Assembly (NCBI GenBank): GCA_030065235.1
Contig: JASJDC010000003.1
Span: forward strand, 62,001 to 126,000
Direction of reading: 5' to 3'
From: Alphaproteobacteria bacterium
Lineage (GTDB): Bacteria; Pseudomonadota; Alphaproteobacteria; UBA8366; Aestuariispiraceae
Length of the DNA stretch: 64,000 nucleotides
The notes beneath the pieces were generated by a model. It was given only the letters and a program-made list of their open reading frames with translations, did no database searches and was not told the origin of the DNA. Positions 43,639 to 52,358 of this stretch are shown piece after piece (the first letter of the stretch is position 1; each line of letters starts with the position of its first letter). The position numbers and the translations under genes are program-made.

Positions 43639-44763
43639 TCACTCGAGAATGCGGACCTTCTGGCCTTCGTTCAGAAAACTGGTCCCGGCCGTGACGATCC
43701 ACTCGCCAGCCGCCAGCCCCTCATCGACTTCGATTCCGTTCTCGACCACCGCACCGATTTGGACGGGCCGTGTGGACACGGTCATCGTCTCCTCGTCGAT
43801 GACCCAGACTAGGACTTCCTTCGGGTCGTCGGGCGAGAACACGGCGGTTTCCGGCACGACCACCCGTTCGCCCGCGTCGTAAGAAGAATCGATGCCGTCC
43901 GCCACCGCTCGGCCGGCCATGCCCGGCAGGATCGTCGCCCCTTCCGGTTGATCCATGATCAGCGTGACAGGGAAGGTGCGTGTCGTTTGGGACGCCTCGG
44001 TGCCGATCTCCTTGATCGTTGCGGTCGCTTCGGCGCCCGGCAGCGCGTCAAAGACGACTCGCGCGGTTTCGACGAGCGGCGCGAGCGAGATCAGATTCTC
44101 CGGCACGTCGATCACCATTTCGATTTTGGAATCGTCGACCAGCCGGACGATCGGCTGTTTCGCGCGGACATCCTGGAAATTCTCGACAAAGGTCCTGACG
44201 ACGATCCCGCTGAAGGGCGCCCGCAACTCCGTGTAGCCAAGGTCCAGTTCGGCCCGCTCCAAGACCGCTTTCTCAGCCGCCACGGTCGCGCGCGCTTCCT
44301 CCTCAGCGGCGAGGTCGCGATCGACGCGCGCCTGCGACACATGCCCTTGCTTGACAAGGATTTCGCTGCGTCTCAATTGCTCCCTGGCGTTGACAAGTGT
44401 CGCTTCCGCCCGCGAGACGCCGGCGGAGGCCCGGTCGGCCTCGGCCGTGAAGGTGGCCGGGTCGATGCGCGCGACGACATCGCCGCGTTCAACCACCGTG
44501 CCGACATCGACATTGCGTTCGATTAGCGGGCCGTCGATCCGGAAGGACAGGTCGATTTCCTGCGTCGCCTTGGCGCGACCCGAGAACCAGCGCCTCTCCA
44601 GGTTCGCGGCGTCGGCGACCTTGAGCGCGCGTACCGGGCGTATGCTCTCGGCCGTTTCGACCGCCTCTTCTTCGCAGCCCGCCAGCGGGATCGCCGTGAG
44701 CGCCGCCAGCGAAAGACCGATCACGGCGGTCAAGCCACGATTTACCCGCTTCCAATGTCGCAT
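43639..44763 (-). CDS. RND efflux periplasmic adaptor lipoprotein (HlyD/MexA family)
   Basis: A 374-residue membrane fusion protein. A lipobox PLAGC (Cys about residue 30) follows the signal, so the protein is anchored by lipid. The barrel-sandwich hybrid domain has VVARIDPATFTAEADRASAG, the helical hairpin is at about 105-180, and GYTELRAPFSGIVVRTFVEN is the return strand of the lipoyl domain. The start at 44763 is preferred because it places the signal peptide at the N-terminus; a longer in-frame start at 44832 would bury it. It links the RND pump to an outer-membrane channel. Confidence 0.92.
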   Translation of the reverse strand: MRHWKRVNRGLTAVIGLSLAALTAIPLAGCEEEAVETAESIRPVRALKVADAANLERRWFSGRAKATQEIDLSFRIDGPLIERNVDVGTVVERGDVVARIDPATFTAEADRASAGVSRAEATLVNAREQLRRSEILVKQGHVSQARVDRDLAAEEEARATVAAEKAVLERAELDLGYTELRAPFSGIVVRTFVENFQDVRAKQPIVRLVDDSKIEMVIDVPENLISLAPLVETARVVFDALPGAEATATIKEIGTEASQTTRTFPVTLIMDQPEGATILPGMAGRAVADGIDSSYDAGERVVVPETAVFSPDDPKEVLVWVIDEETMTVSTRPVQIGAVVENGIEVDEGLAAGEWIVTAGTSFLNEGQKVRILE

Positions 44764-45077
44764 CGTTGGTCTTCCTTCTGATCGTCGTTTCGGCTCGTGA
44801 ACAAGAGGCCGAAATAGTAAGTCTAGGTCCAATCAATGGCCGCGCAATGCGCGCGCGCTAATCGGCTCGGACCGGCGCTCGGCATCCAAACCGGCGCGTT
44901 CCGAGCCTACTTTATCCAAGCGGAATGGTGAGGGAAGGCGGCAAAACGCGCTTTGATCAGCATCAATGTTCGGCTTGCGGCATTGTGGCGCGGTTTGATT
45001 TGGGACTAGTCTAACCGCGCGCGACCGGGCCAGCGGCTGCGGTATTCGGGTCCGATTGATCGGCCGGGGAGGAGAAA
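44764..45077. other. 314-base divergent intergenic region before the PPK2 gene
   Basis: No gene is visible. It contains the FNR-type box at 44953-44966 and an inverted repeat GGCTCGGA (44864-44871) with TCCGAGCC (44900-44907) separated by 28 bases. The latter is nearer the pump genes and could form an operator or cruciform. The promoters themselves cannot be placed with confidence. Confidence 0.55.
44953..44966. promoter_or_regulatory. FNR/FixK-type box upstream of PPK2
   Basis: TTGATCAGCATCAA matches the FNR/FixK/DNR consensus TTGAT-N4-ATCAA in all ten consensus positions. Its centre is 118 bases before the PPK2 start codon, a distance that fits activation of the PPK2 promoter under low oxygen. 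It is also upstream of the divergent pump operon (about 196 bases), so direction is uncertain. Confidence 0.65.
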
Positions 45078-45926
45078 ATGTCCAAGAAAAAGAAAGACGA
45101 ACGCAAAGAAAAGACGGCGCCTGTGAGCGCGCCGGATGGCCCTCTGCCCAAAATGAAGCGGCGGGATTTTGAGGCGGAACTTCGGAAACTCCAGGTCGAA
45201 CTGACCCGGCTGCAGGCGTGGACCATCGCCGAGGGCCAGCGCATCATGGTGATCTTCGAAGGCCGTGATACGGCGGGCAAGGGCGGCGTGATCAGCCGCA
45301 TCACCCATCGTGTCAGCCCGCGCGTGTTCCGGCATGTGGCGCTGCCGAAACCGTCCGACCGGGAACGCACGCAAATGTACATGCAGCGCTATGTCCGGCA
45401 TTTTCCCGCCGGCGGCGAGATCACCTTGTTCGACCGGTCCTGGTATAACCGAGCCGGGGTCGAACGGGTCATGGGGTTCTGCAGCGATGATGAATATGAG
45501 CGGTTCATGCGCGTGACGCCGATGGCGGAGCGCGAGATCGTCGATCAGGGCTTCATCCTGTTGAAATATTTCCTGGATGTCAGCCAGGATGAGCAACGCC
45601 GGCGGTTCGAGGCGCGGATCGAGGATCCGGTGAAACACTGGAAACTCAGTCCCATGGATCGTGAGTCCGTCCGTCGGTGGTGGGACTATACCGAGGCCTT
45701 CACCCGGATGATCCGCGACACCGACACGCCCTACGCCCCCTGGTATGTGGTTCCCGCCGACGACAAACGGCGGGCGCGCTTGAACCTGATCAGCCATATG
45801 CTGGCGCAAATTCCCTATAAGAAGGTCGATGTGGATTTGCCGACGATCCCGAAACCGCAGAAACAGCCGAAAGGCGTGGAGGCGACCCTGCCGGCGGCGA
45901 ATATCGTGCCGAATCTCTACGCGTAG
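45078..45926 (+). CDS. ppk2: Polyphosphate kinase 2
   Basis: A 282-residue class I PPK2, which uses polyphosphate to make nucleoside triphosphates from diphosphates (or the reverse). Walker A is GRDTAGKGG (residues 62-70) and Walker B DRSWYNRAG lies near 120-128. The lid segment contains RRRFEARIEDPVKHWKLS. An N-terminal Lys-rich stretch (MSKKKKDERKEK) precedes the catalytic domain. The upstream FNR-type box suggests use during oxygen limitation. Confidence 0.94.
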   Translation: MSKKKKDERKEKTAPVSAPDGPLPKMKRRDFEAELRKLQVELTRLQAWTIAEGQRIMVIFEGRDTAGKGGVISRITHRVSPRVFRHVALPKPSDRERTQMYMQRYVRHFPAGGEITLFDRSWYNRAGVERVMGFCSDDEYERFMRVTPMAEREIVDQGFILLKYFLDVSQDEQRRRFEARIEDPVKHWKLSPMDRESVRRWWDYTEAFTRMIRDTDTPYAPWYVVPADDKRRARLNLISHMLAQIPYKKVDVDLPTIPKPQKQPKGVEATLPAANIVPNLYA

Positions 45927-46064
45927 GCGGGGTGCGACGCTTTGGCGTGAGGCGCGTCGGGAAGCCCTATTGTTCTGATTTTACTTGGAATTCAGCCAGA
46001 ACGGGTGTCAGTATGATGCGCGTGGGGTATGGGCGCGACGGTCGATCGGAGACGGGCTCGGGGA

Positions 46065-47195
46065 ATGACGTCCGAACGGTTTGAATTGACGGCCTCGGAA
46101 ACGGGGGCGGTCCTGACGCTCAGCGGCGCCTGGGACATCGACAGCGGCGTCGCCTTGGCGGACTCGGTGTTTCGAGATGGCGGCGCTTTGCCCAAGGGCG
46201 CGGCGCTGGCGATTGATGCGTCGGCCGTCGAGCGCTGGGACAGCGCGCTTGTGGTCTTCATGGTCGATTTGCGCCGGCGCTGCGACGCGGCCGGCGTCGA
46301 GCTGGATTTAAGCGGCCTCGCCCCCGGCGCGCGCCGCCTGGTCGATCTGGCGCTAGCTGTGCCGGCGCGCGAGGGCGCCGCACGCGATTCCGACGAAATC
46401 CCTGGTTTCCTGGAGCGGACCGGCCGCGACGCCATCGACGCCTGGAAAAGCGGCGGCGAAATGGTCGAATTCCTCGGCCAAAGCATCATCTCGTTCGGCA
46501 GAACCCTGCGTGGGACCGCGCGATACCGCATGTCGGATGTCATTTTGACCTTTCAGCAATGCGGCCCCGACGCCCTGCCGATCGTGACTCTAATCTCGTT
46601 CCTGGTCGGCGTGATCTTGGGCTTTGTCGGGCTGGTTCAGCTGGAACAATTCGGGGCCAGCATCTTTGTCGCCAACCTCGTGTCGGTTGCGATGGTGCGC
46701 GAGTTGGGCGGCATGATGACGGCGATCATCATGGCCGGGCGCACCGGCGCGGCCTTCGCCGCTCAGATCGGCACCATGAATGTCAATCAGGAGACCGCGG
46801 CCTTCAAAGTGATCGGCATCGATCCGGTTGAATATCTGGTTCTGCCGCGGATCTTGGCGCTGATCGTCGCCGTGCCGATGCTGACGATCTACGCCAATAT
46901 TGTCGGCATGTTGGGCGGCTCGGTGCTCGCCACCACGCTCTCCGATCTGACATTCACCCAATATTACGCGCAAACCGTCGGCTCGGTCGATTTGGTGGAT
47001 TGGGCCAGCGGATTATTCAAGGCCGCAATTTACGGCGTCATCATCGCGATCGCCGGCTGTCTGCGCGGCATTCAGTGCGGCAGCAATGCGGCGGCCGTGG
47101 GCAACGCGGCGACTTCGGCGGTGGTGACCTCAATCGTCTTCATCATCATCGCTCAGGCGATCCTGACCGTCATGTACCATATTCTGGGTATCTAG
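46065..47195 (+). CDS. mlaE: MlaE-type lipid ABC transporter permease with N-terminal STAS domain
   Basis: A 376-residue fusion. Residues about 1-95 resemble a STAS domain (SGAWDIDSGVALADSVF, AIDASAVERWDSALVVFMVDL), which is the role of separate MlaB in E. coli. The MlaE permease domain follows (about 120-376), with the FVANLVSVAMVRELGGMMTAIIMAGRTGAAFAAQIGTM core. It moves phospholipids through the inner membrane. The start could be 46029 instead; 46065 puts the STAS fold at the N-terminus. Operon with MlaF, MlaD and lipoprotein genes follows. Confidence 0.92.
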   Translation: MTSERFELTASETGAVLTLSGAWDIDSGVALADSVFRDGGALPKGAALAIDASAVERWDSALVVFMVDLRRRCDAAGVELDLSGLAPGARRLVDLALAVPAREGAARDSDEIPGFLERTGRDAIDAWKSGGEMVEFLGQSIISFGRTLRGTARYRMSDVILTFQQCGPDALPIVTLISFLVGVILGFVGLVQLEQFGASIFVANLVSVAMVRELGGMMTAIIMAGRTGAAFAAQIGTMNVNQETAAFKVIGIDPVEYLVLPRILALIVAVPMLTIYANIVGMLGGSVLATTLSDLTFTQYYAQTVGSVDLVDWASGLFKAAIYGVIIAIAGCLRGIQCGSNAAAVGNAATSAVVTSIVFIIIAQAILTVMYHILGI

Positions 47196-47206
47196 AAGAG
47201 GGATCG

Positions 47207-48001
47207 ATGTCCGAAACGCCGCCTCAGGAATCGACGCAAAGCTCCGACAATCCGCCGATCGTGGTCGAGGACATGACCATGGCCTATGGTAGTTTCGTCG
47301 TGCAGAAGAATCTGAATTTCACGATCGAAAAAGGCGATGTCTTCATCATTATGGGCGGCAGCGGCTGCGGCAAAAGCACGGTGATGAAGGCGCTGATCGG
47401 CATGCAGAAACCTTCGGCGGGCAAGGTGCTGCTTCAAAACGAGAGCCTGTGGGACGCCGAAGAGCACGCGCGGCAACAACTGTTGCAACGCTGCGGGGTC
47501 GTCTTTCAGCATGGCGGGTTGTGGAGTTCGTTGACCCTGTCGGAAAATATCGAACTGACATTGGAAGAGTTCACCGACCTTCCGCCCAATGACCGCAAAG
47601 CAGTCGCCAATCTGAAGCTGGCGCTTGTCGGGCTGGCCGGCTTCGACAAGTTCTATCCGTCGGAGATTTCCGGCGGCATGCAGCGCCGCGCGGCGGTCGC
47701 ACGGGCGTTGGCCGTCGATCCGGAGATCCTGTTTTTCGACGAACCGTCAGCCGGGCTCGACCCGATTAGTTCACGCAATCTCGACGAACTGATCCTGGAA
47801 TTGAAGGAAAGTCTGGGGGCGACCATTGTGGTTGTGACTCACGAATTGGCCAGCATCTTCACGATCGGCAGCAATTCGGTCGTGCTCAGCCCGGACACTA
47901 AGACGCAGATCGCGACCGGCAACCCAGTCTGGCTGCGTGACAACTCTGACAACCCTGCGGTCCGAGAGTTTCTGAACCGTGGCGAGAAGACAGCAGCGTA
48001 G
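47207..48001 (+). CDS. mlaF: MlaF-type lipid transporter ATPase
   Basis: A 264-residue ATPase. Walker A GGSGCGKS is at about 49-56, signature ISGGMQRRAAVARAL, Walker B ILFFDEPSAGLDP and H-switch VVTHELASI are all present. AGAAGAGGGATCG precedes the start at 47207. It powers the STAS-MlaE permease; the start is 11 bases after that gene. Confidence 0.93.
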   Translation: MSETPPQESTQSSDNPPIVVEDMTMAYGSFVVQKNLNFTIEKGDVFIIMGGSGCGKSTVMKALIGMQKPSAGKVLLQNESLWDAEEHARQQLLQRCGVVFQHGGLWSSLTLSENIELTLEEFTDLPPNDRKAVANLKLALVGLAGFDKFYPSEISGGMQRRAAVARALAVDPEILFFDEPSAGLDPISSRNLDELILELKESLGATIVVVTHELASIFTIGSNSVVLSPDTKTQIATGNPVWLRDNSDNPAVREFLNRGEKTAA

Positions 48002-48060
48002 GATAGGAGCGCCGAGAGGCATGAGGGGATCATGTCTTTCAGCGCGATTGGAGAAGTGAG

Positions 48061-49149
48061 ATGAAGAAAGCCAATCCTAAGGCCGTTGGCGGGTTCGTCG
48101 TCGTGGCCGTCATCCTGGCGGTCATTGCGGTCGGCGTATTCGGCAGCGGCAGGTTCTTCGACGAACGACGCCTCACCATCGCCTATTTCCCGGGCTCCTT
48201 GAGCGGCCTGCGCGTCGGCGCCCCGGTGACCTTGCGCGGCGTACAGATCGGCACTGTCCGAGACCTATGGGTTGAGGCGAACATGGATGTAGGGTCGGAG
48301 GATTTCAGGATTCCCGTCATCATGGAAATTGAGATGTCCAGGATCCGGAATTTCGAGGAGGCGGAAGAGCAGAGCGATGAGGACTTGGACGACCTGATCG
48401 AGCGCGGTTTCCGCGCGAGACTGGCGGCCGATAGCCTTGTAACAGGACAACTTTCCGTTATCTTCGATTTTCTGCCCGGCACGCCTATTGTCCTGACTGA
48501 AAACCAGTATCCGTATGAACAAATACCGACTGTGGAATCAGACATCGACCAGTTTAAATCATCGGTCGATCGATTGGTCGACTCGGTCAACGGCGCCGTT
48601 CTAGCGCTAGACGGATTTCTGACGCAAGAAAACCAACAACATGTAAACGATATCCTTGCGAACGCCGTGTCGATATCTGAGCAGGTAAACGCGCAAGCCG
48701 GTGACGTCACCCCGATCCTTCGGGAAATCAGGAACGCCGTTCAAGCCTATGACGAACTCGCCGAGGACTTGGATGCGGTCGTGGCGGAAAATCGGGAGCC
48801 GCTTGGCGACGCCATCATCGGTCTGCGAGACACCAGCGCGGACTATGCCGAACTGGGCGAGAATATTGACGCGTTGGTTGCGGACTTGTCGCCGGAGATC
48901 AAAAAGGCGGTGGCGGGGCTCGTGACCATGGAGGAGACGGTAACCGCCCTGGCCGACTCAACGACATTGCTGATTGAGGAAAACCGGCGCGGGATCACCG
49001 ACTTCTCGAATGGCGGGCTTTATGAGATAAACAACCTGGCGGTCGACGCCCAGGCGGCGGTGGAGCAGTTCCGCCGCGTAATGGAAGAGATGGAGCGGAA
49101 TCCCGCGCGCTTCTTCCTCGGGGATCAAGGACAGGTGGAGGTTCAGTGA
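48061..49149 (+). CDS. mlaD: MlaD/MCE-family lipid-binding protein
   Basis: A 362-residue MCE protein. A single membrane helix (about residues 9-28) anchors it in the inner membrane, and the MCE domain spans about 36-150 with GLRVGAPVTLRGVQIGTV. A long helical C-terminus (about 165-355) follows, longer than MlaD and nearer to Mce-type proteins that form tubes. It would carry lipids through the periplasm between MlaE and an outer-membrane partner. Its stop overlaps the lipoprotein gene. Confidence 0.92.
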   Translation: MKKANPKAVGGFVVVAVILAVIAVGVFGSGRFFDERRLTIAYFPGSLSGLRVGAPVTLRGVQIGTVRDLWVEANMDVGSEDFRIPVIMEIEMSRIRNFEEAEEQSDEDLDDLIERGFRARLAADSLVTGQLSVIFDFLPGTPIVLTENQYPYEQIPTVESDIDQFKSSVDRLVDSVNGAVLALDGFLTQENQQHVNDILANAVSISEQVNAQAGDVTPILREIRNAVQAYDELAEDLDAVVAENREPLGDAIIGLRDTSADYAELGENIDALVADLSPEIKKAVAGLVTMEETVTALADSTTLLIEENRRGITDFSNGGLYEINNLAVDAQAAVEQFRRVMEEMERNPARFFLGDQGQVEVQ

Positions 49150-49796
49150 TGGGGATCGAAGCGATGGATAGGCAAGGCCCGAGACAGCTTAGTAAGCGCG
49201 AGGTCATGGCGCTGAGCGGCGCGGGTGTCTTGCTTGGATTGACCGGTTGCTCTGTGCCGGGCAGCGGGCCGCCGGCGCGCCGTGTCGCCCTCAGCCCGAC
49301 CGAGGACTTCCCGCCGAACCTGCCGACGGTCGCCTGGCCCTTGGTTGTGAATGAACCGGCCGCGACCTTGTCCCTGAACACCGGGCGGATCGCCATCGGC
49401 GAACGGACCGATATCCAGTATCTCCGCAACGGGGAATGGTCGAGCCGCGCGCCGGTCATGGTCATGGAACTGCTGGTCGCGTCTTTCAAGAACTCAAACA
49501 GCATCCTCGTGGTTGGGGATCGGACGGCGCGGATTCGCCCGGCCTTCACGCTGGAGAGCCGCCTGACCGGATTCCATATCCTCGAAGAGGGCGACACCTC
49601 GACCGCCGTTGTGGCGATCGAATTCACGCTGGTTCAGAGCCCCCGGCGCAACGCCGTCGGCCAGATCACCTTCGACTCGTCGACAGATGTCGGCGAGCGC
49701 ACGCTCGATAATATCGTCGCCGCCTTCGATGAAAGCCTGCAGGATGTCATGTCCCAGGCGGTTGAATGGACCTTGCGCACCGGCGCGGCGGCTTAG
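49149..49796 (+). CDS. ABC transporter auxiliary lipoprotein (PqiC/MlaA-partner type)
   Basis: A 215-residue lipoprotein of the ABC_trans_aux (PqiC-like) family. Its signal is unusual: about 20 residues precede the hydrophobic part, and the lipobox is GLTGC (Cys about 36). The KREVMALSGAGV part has a basic lead. The mature domain includes SLNTGRIAIGERTDIQYLRNGEW, typical of the family. It likely joins the MCE protein to the outer membrane. The start overlaps the MCE stop by 1 base. Confidence 0.85.
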   Translation: MGIEAMDRQGPRQLSKREVMALSGAGVLLGLTGCSVPGSGPPARRVALSPTEDFPPNLPTVAWPLVVNEPAATLSLNTGRIAIGERTDIQYLRNGEWSSRAPVMVMELLVASFKNSNSILVVGDRTARIRPAFTLESRLTGFHILEEGDTSTAVVAIEFTLVQSPRRNAVGQITFDSSTDVGERTLDNIVAAFDESLQDVMSQAVEWTLRTGAAA

Positions 49797-49805
49797 GCCT
49801 CGGCC

Positions 49806-49829
49806 GCGCCGCTCGGAAAGCGGCGCTTT
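49806..49829. terminator. Terminator-like hairpin after the Mla operon
   Basis: GCGCCGCT (49806-49813) pairs perfectly with AGCGGCGC (49819-49826) across a 5-base loop, followed by TTT. It sits 10 bases after the lipoprotein stop and before the end of a convergent gene, so it could end transcription from both sides. Confidence 0.6.
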
Positions 49830-49853
49830 GCCGAAGGGCCTGAACCTGCGCCT

Positions 49854-50423
49854 CTACTTGCCTGGATGCTCGACGGAAATCGCGACCGCTTCTGTGTAGC
49901 GGGCGTGCACGATCATGTCGATCTCCAGATTGTCCATATCGACCTCGTCGGGATTGACTCGCACCACTGACAGGTGGCCGGTCGGTTCCCGCAGGGTGAC
50001 GATATTGTTCTCGCGGTCGATCGCGGCGATCACCGCGGAGACGTCGACGACCTCGACAACGATTCCGCCGGGCATGTCGCCTTCCTTGGCGCGCACCGCC
50101 GCATGCCCGATGACGACTCCCGGCTTCTCATTCGGGTCGCCGAGAAAGAGCGCCACGGATTCGACATAGGTCGCCGTCATCGTGTCGCCGACCCGGATCT
50201 GGTCGAAGTTGCGGGCGGCGTGGCCGACCTCTAGCGAGGTGACGCTGCCATCCTCGCGTTTCAACAACAGGGTGCGGTCGACGCGGTCAATGCCGACCAC
50301 TTCGGCCTGCAAGACCACGACCTCGCCGGTGACGATCCCTTGCGCCACCGCTGTAGCCGGTGCGATGAAGATCAGAAATCCCAAGAGGCGTCCCAAGACG
50401 CCGAGGCGAAACAGTGAGCGCAT
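49854..50423 (-). CDS. Secreted protein with an internal two-fold repeat, unknown function
   Basis: A 189-residue protein with a signal peptide (about 1-28, cleavage after VAQ). Two similar units of about 75 residues follow: each has a VxxIDRxxxxxxL strand, a central segment and an ending like VGDTMTATYVESVAL or IDMIVHARYTEAVAI. This suggests a duplicated small beta-barrel (OB-like). It lies 15 bases downstream of the larger periplasmic-protein gene and probably shares its transcript. Confidence 0.78.
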   Translation of the reverse strand: MRSLFRLGVLGRLLGFLIFIAPATAVAQGIVTGEVVVLQAEVVGIDRVDRTLLLKREDGSVTSLEVGHAARNFDQIRVGDTMTATYVESVALFLGDPNEKPGVVIGHAAVRAKEGDMPGGIVVEVVDVSAVIAAIDRENNIVTLREPTGHLSVVRVNPDEVDMDNLEIDMIVHARYTEAVAISVEHPGK

Positions 50424-50438
50424 TACCTTTCCCTCCCT

Positions 50439-51728
50439 TTATTGAAAGCCCAGTGTTTGATTGGTCTGTTCGCGCACGGTCCAACCCAGCGCTGTCAGAT
50501 TGTCTTTCGCGATTTGGGATGCGAAACCGCTGAGCCAGAGCTCCTTGCCGCTTACATCGGCGACCTGGTTGAGGCTGGCGTCGGCGGCGCCTATCCCTTG
50601 TGCGACAACAGGAGTCCAGGCGACGTAGTCTGCGGGCAGCAGGGCTACCAAGACGCCATCCTTGCGTTGCAGGATAGGCGACTTCTCATCGCCGACGGGT
50701 ACAACACGCGCCGCCGGCTGGACCTTCTCATGGTACGCGGCGCTCATTTCGGCCCATCGTTCGATCAGAAAGGCCTCCGTATCGTTTTGAGACAGAATTG
50801 CGCGCTCGATAAAGACTTGGCGCCCAGAGACGTCCAGCCGGCCGACCGCCCCAACGATGCGGGTCTTCCGGGTCGGCGACAGAGATGGATGCTCCAAGAA
50901 TAGTGTGGCGACGGTCGGGTCGATCTGCATGCTCTCAAGGGCGGCCGCGTTGATCTTCTTCAACTCCGCCGGTGTGTTTTCGCTGACCATACGGCTGAAT
51001 TGGTCGACCGCCTTTGTTCCAGCGATCACAGTCCCAGCCGTTCCGTCGATCTGCGAATAGCCGACGGCGACCGTTAATCCGCCCGCGACGCCGGTCCAAG
51101 CTACTGTCGAGAGTTCGCTGCTGACAGGTTCGAAGGTTGTATAGGGGTCGACCCCCAGCTCGAACGCCCATTGGCGTTTCGCCGCGTCGAAACCTAAGGC
51201 CGCCTCGGCCGCGTTCGCCTCCTCATCGCTGGCCCCGCCGAACAGGGCGTGACCAATGTTTGAGAAATAGGTGGCGACGCCGGAGCCCGCACTGGATATC
51301 GTGTCGATGGGCGCCGTGATCAGGTCGCGGGCGCCGCGCAGCGGACTGACGGCGGCGTTGCCGACCGCTTCAATGAAGACGTCCGTGCCTTGCACCTCTT
51401 GGAGTTTTTCATAGGCGTCCAGCTCGGCAAGCCGGACCCGCATCAGCGCGGTGCTGTTTGCGGTATAGGGAGTGTCGCCAACCCGGATCGTATAGGTGAT
51501 CTGCATACCGTCGCTCTGGGCCACCGGATCGATGGTGTAGAACTCGCCCTGCAACGGGACGCCCGGCAACAGGTCCGCGGTATTGAATGTCGGTTGCTCC
51601 TCGAACGGAGACTGGGCCAACGCGGCGGTCGCGAGGCCGACGTAGCCAATGACAAGTGTTAGCGACCACAAGGCTCTATGGCGCGCGCCGCGTGTAGCCA
51701 ATGCGCCGATACTGCTAGCGTCCGTCAT
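50439..51728 (-). CDS. Large secreted protein of unknown function
   Basis: A 429-residue protein with a Sec-type signal: a hydrophobic segment at about 21-37 with cleavage after ALA, near residue 38. The region around 112-140 (PLRGARDLITAPIDTISSAGSGVATYFSNIGHALFGG) looks amphipathic and Gly-rich. There is no lipobox and no family that I know. The start at 51728 places the signal properly; longer in-frame starts do not. It is in an operon with the duplicated-domain protein and divergent from a small secreted protein. Confidence 0.78.
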   Translation of the reverse strand: MTDASSIGALATRGARHRALWSLTLVIGYVGLATAALAQSPFEEQPTFNTADLLPGVPLQGEFYTIDPVAQSDGMQITYTIRVGDTPYTANSTALMRVRLAELDAYEKLQEVQGTDVFIEAVGNAAVSPLRGARDLITAPIDTISSAGSGVATYFSNIGHALFGGASDEEANAAEAALGFDAAKRQWAFELGVDPYTTFEPVSSELSTVAWTGVAGGLTVAVGYSQIDGTAGTVIAGTKAVDQFSRMVSENTPAELKKINAAALESMQIDPTVATLFLEHPSLSPTRKTRIVGAVGRLDVSGRQVFIERAILSQNDTEAFLIERWAEMSAAYHEKVQPAARVVPVGDEKSPILQRKDGVLVALLPADYVAWTPVVAQGIGAADASLNQVADVSGKELWLSGFASQIAKDNLTALGWTVREQTNQTLGFQ

Positions 51729-51903
51729 TGAAAATCCTTCTTGATCAGATGGGCGGCAGACGCGCGATCGCGCCGTTCGATGTCCGCGCGGCAACCGGAG
51801 TGTATCGTATTTTCCCGACGCCGATAGGGTCTTTTGCACGCAGTCTTTGGGCGTTGATTTCGAATGTGATAGGGTGGAGTGATCAGCAGCGAGACGCAAA
51901 TCA

Positions 51904-52329
51904 ATGCGAAACAGCGCGATGAGACATAGGGCCACAGCGGGACTCGCAGCGTGTTTGCTGGCGACGCCAGTTGCGATTTTCTTGACCCTTCAGACCGGAC
52001 TGGCGCAATCGGAGCAATTGAAAGGGCCGATGTTCGTGACCTTGGCGCGCGGCAACACTTTTGTCGGTCAACTTCCTAACGGTGTGGATTTCCACGCCTA
52101 TTTTCTGAGCGGCGGCGTGGCCACCTTTGTCGATGAAAATGGAGATCGCGACACGGGACAATGGCGCATGCGCGCCGACGACGCGCTTTGCGTGACATGG
52201 CGGCGGATGAATCCAGGCGAGGAACGCTGCGCCACGCTGCATATCGAGGGCCGCAAGATCCGGCTTGAAGGGAATACGCTGGTCGGCGAAGTGAGTTTCA
52301 CCGGAACAATCATCGACGGGTTTGACTAG
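51904..52329 (+). CDS. Small secreted protein of unknown function
   Basis: A 141-residue protein with a basic N-terminus, a hydrophobic segment (about 12-32) and likely cleavage after LAQ. Two cysteines (LCVTW, RCATL) may form a disulfide. The mature part (FVGQLPNGVDFHAYFLSGGVATFVDENGDRDTGQWRM) suggests a small beta-sheet domain. A second start at 51919 would trim five residues. Its role is unknown. Confidence 0.75.
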   Translation: MRNSAMRHRATAGLAACLLATPVAIFLTLQTGLAQSEQLKGPMFVTLARGNTFVGQLPNGVDFHAYFLSGGVATFVDENGDRDTGQWRMRADDALCVTWRRMNPGEERCATLHIEGRKIRLEGNTLVGEVSFTGTIIDGFD

Positions 52330-52358
52330 CGCGCCCAGACCAAGCGCTCAGCCGCGCA

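Noticed and set aside
45976-46010. GTTCT and AGAAC inverted repeat before the STAS-MlaE gene as an operator
   Set aside because: The arms are only five bases long and widely spaced, so chance is a sufficient explanation.
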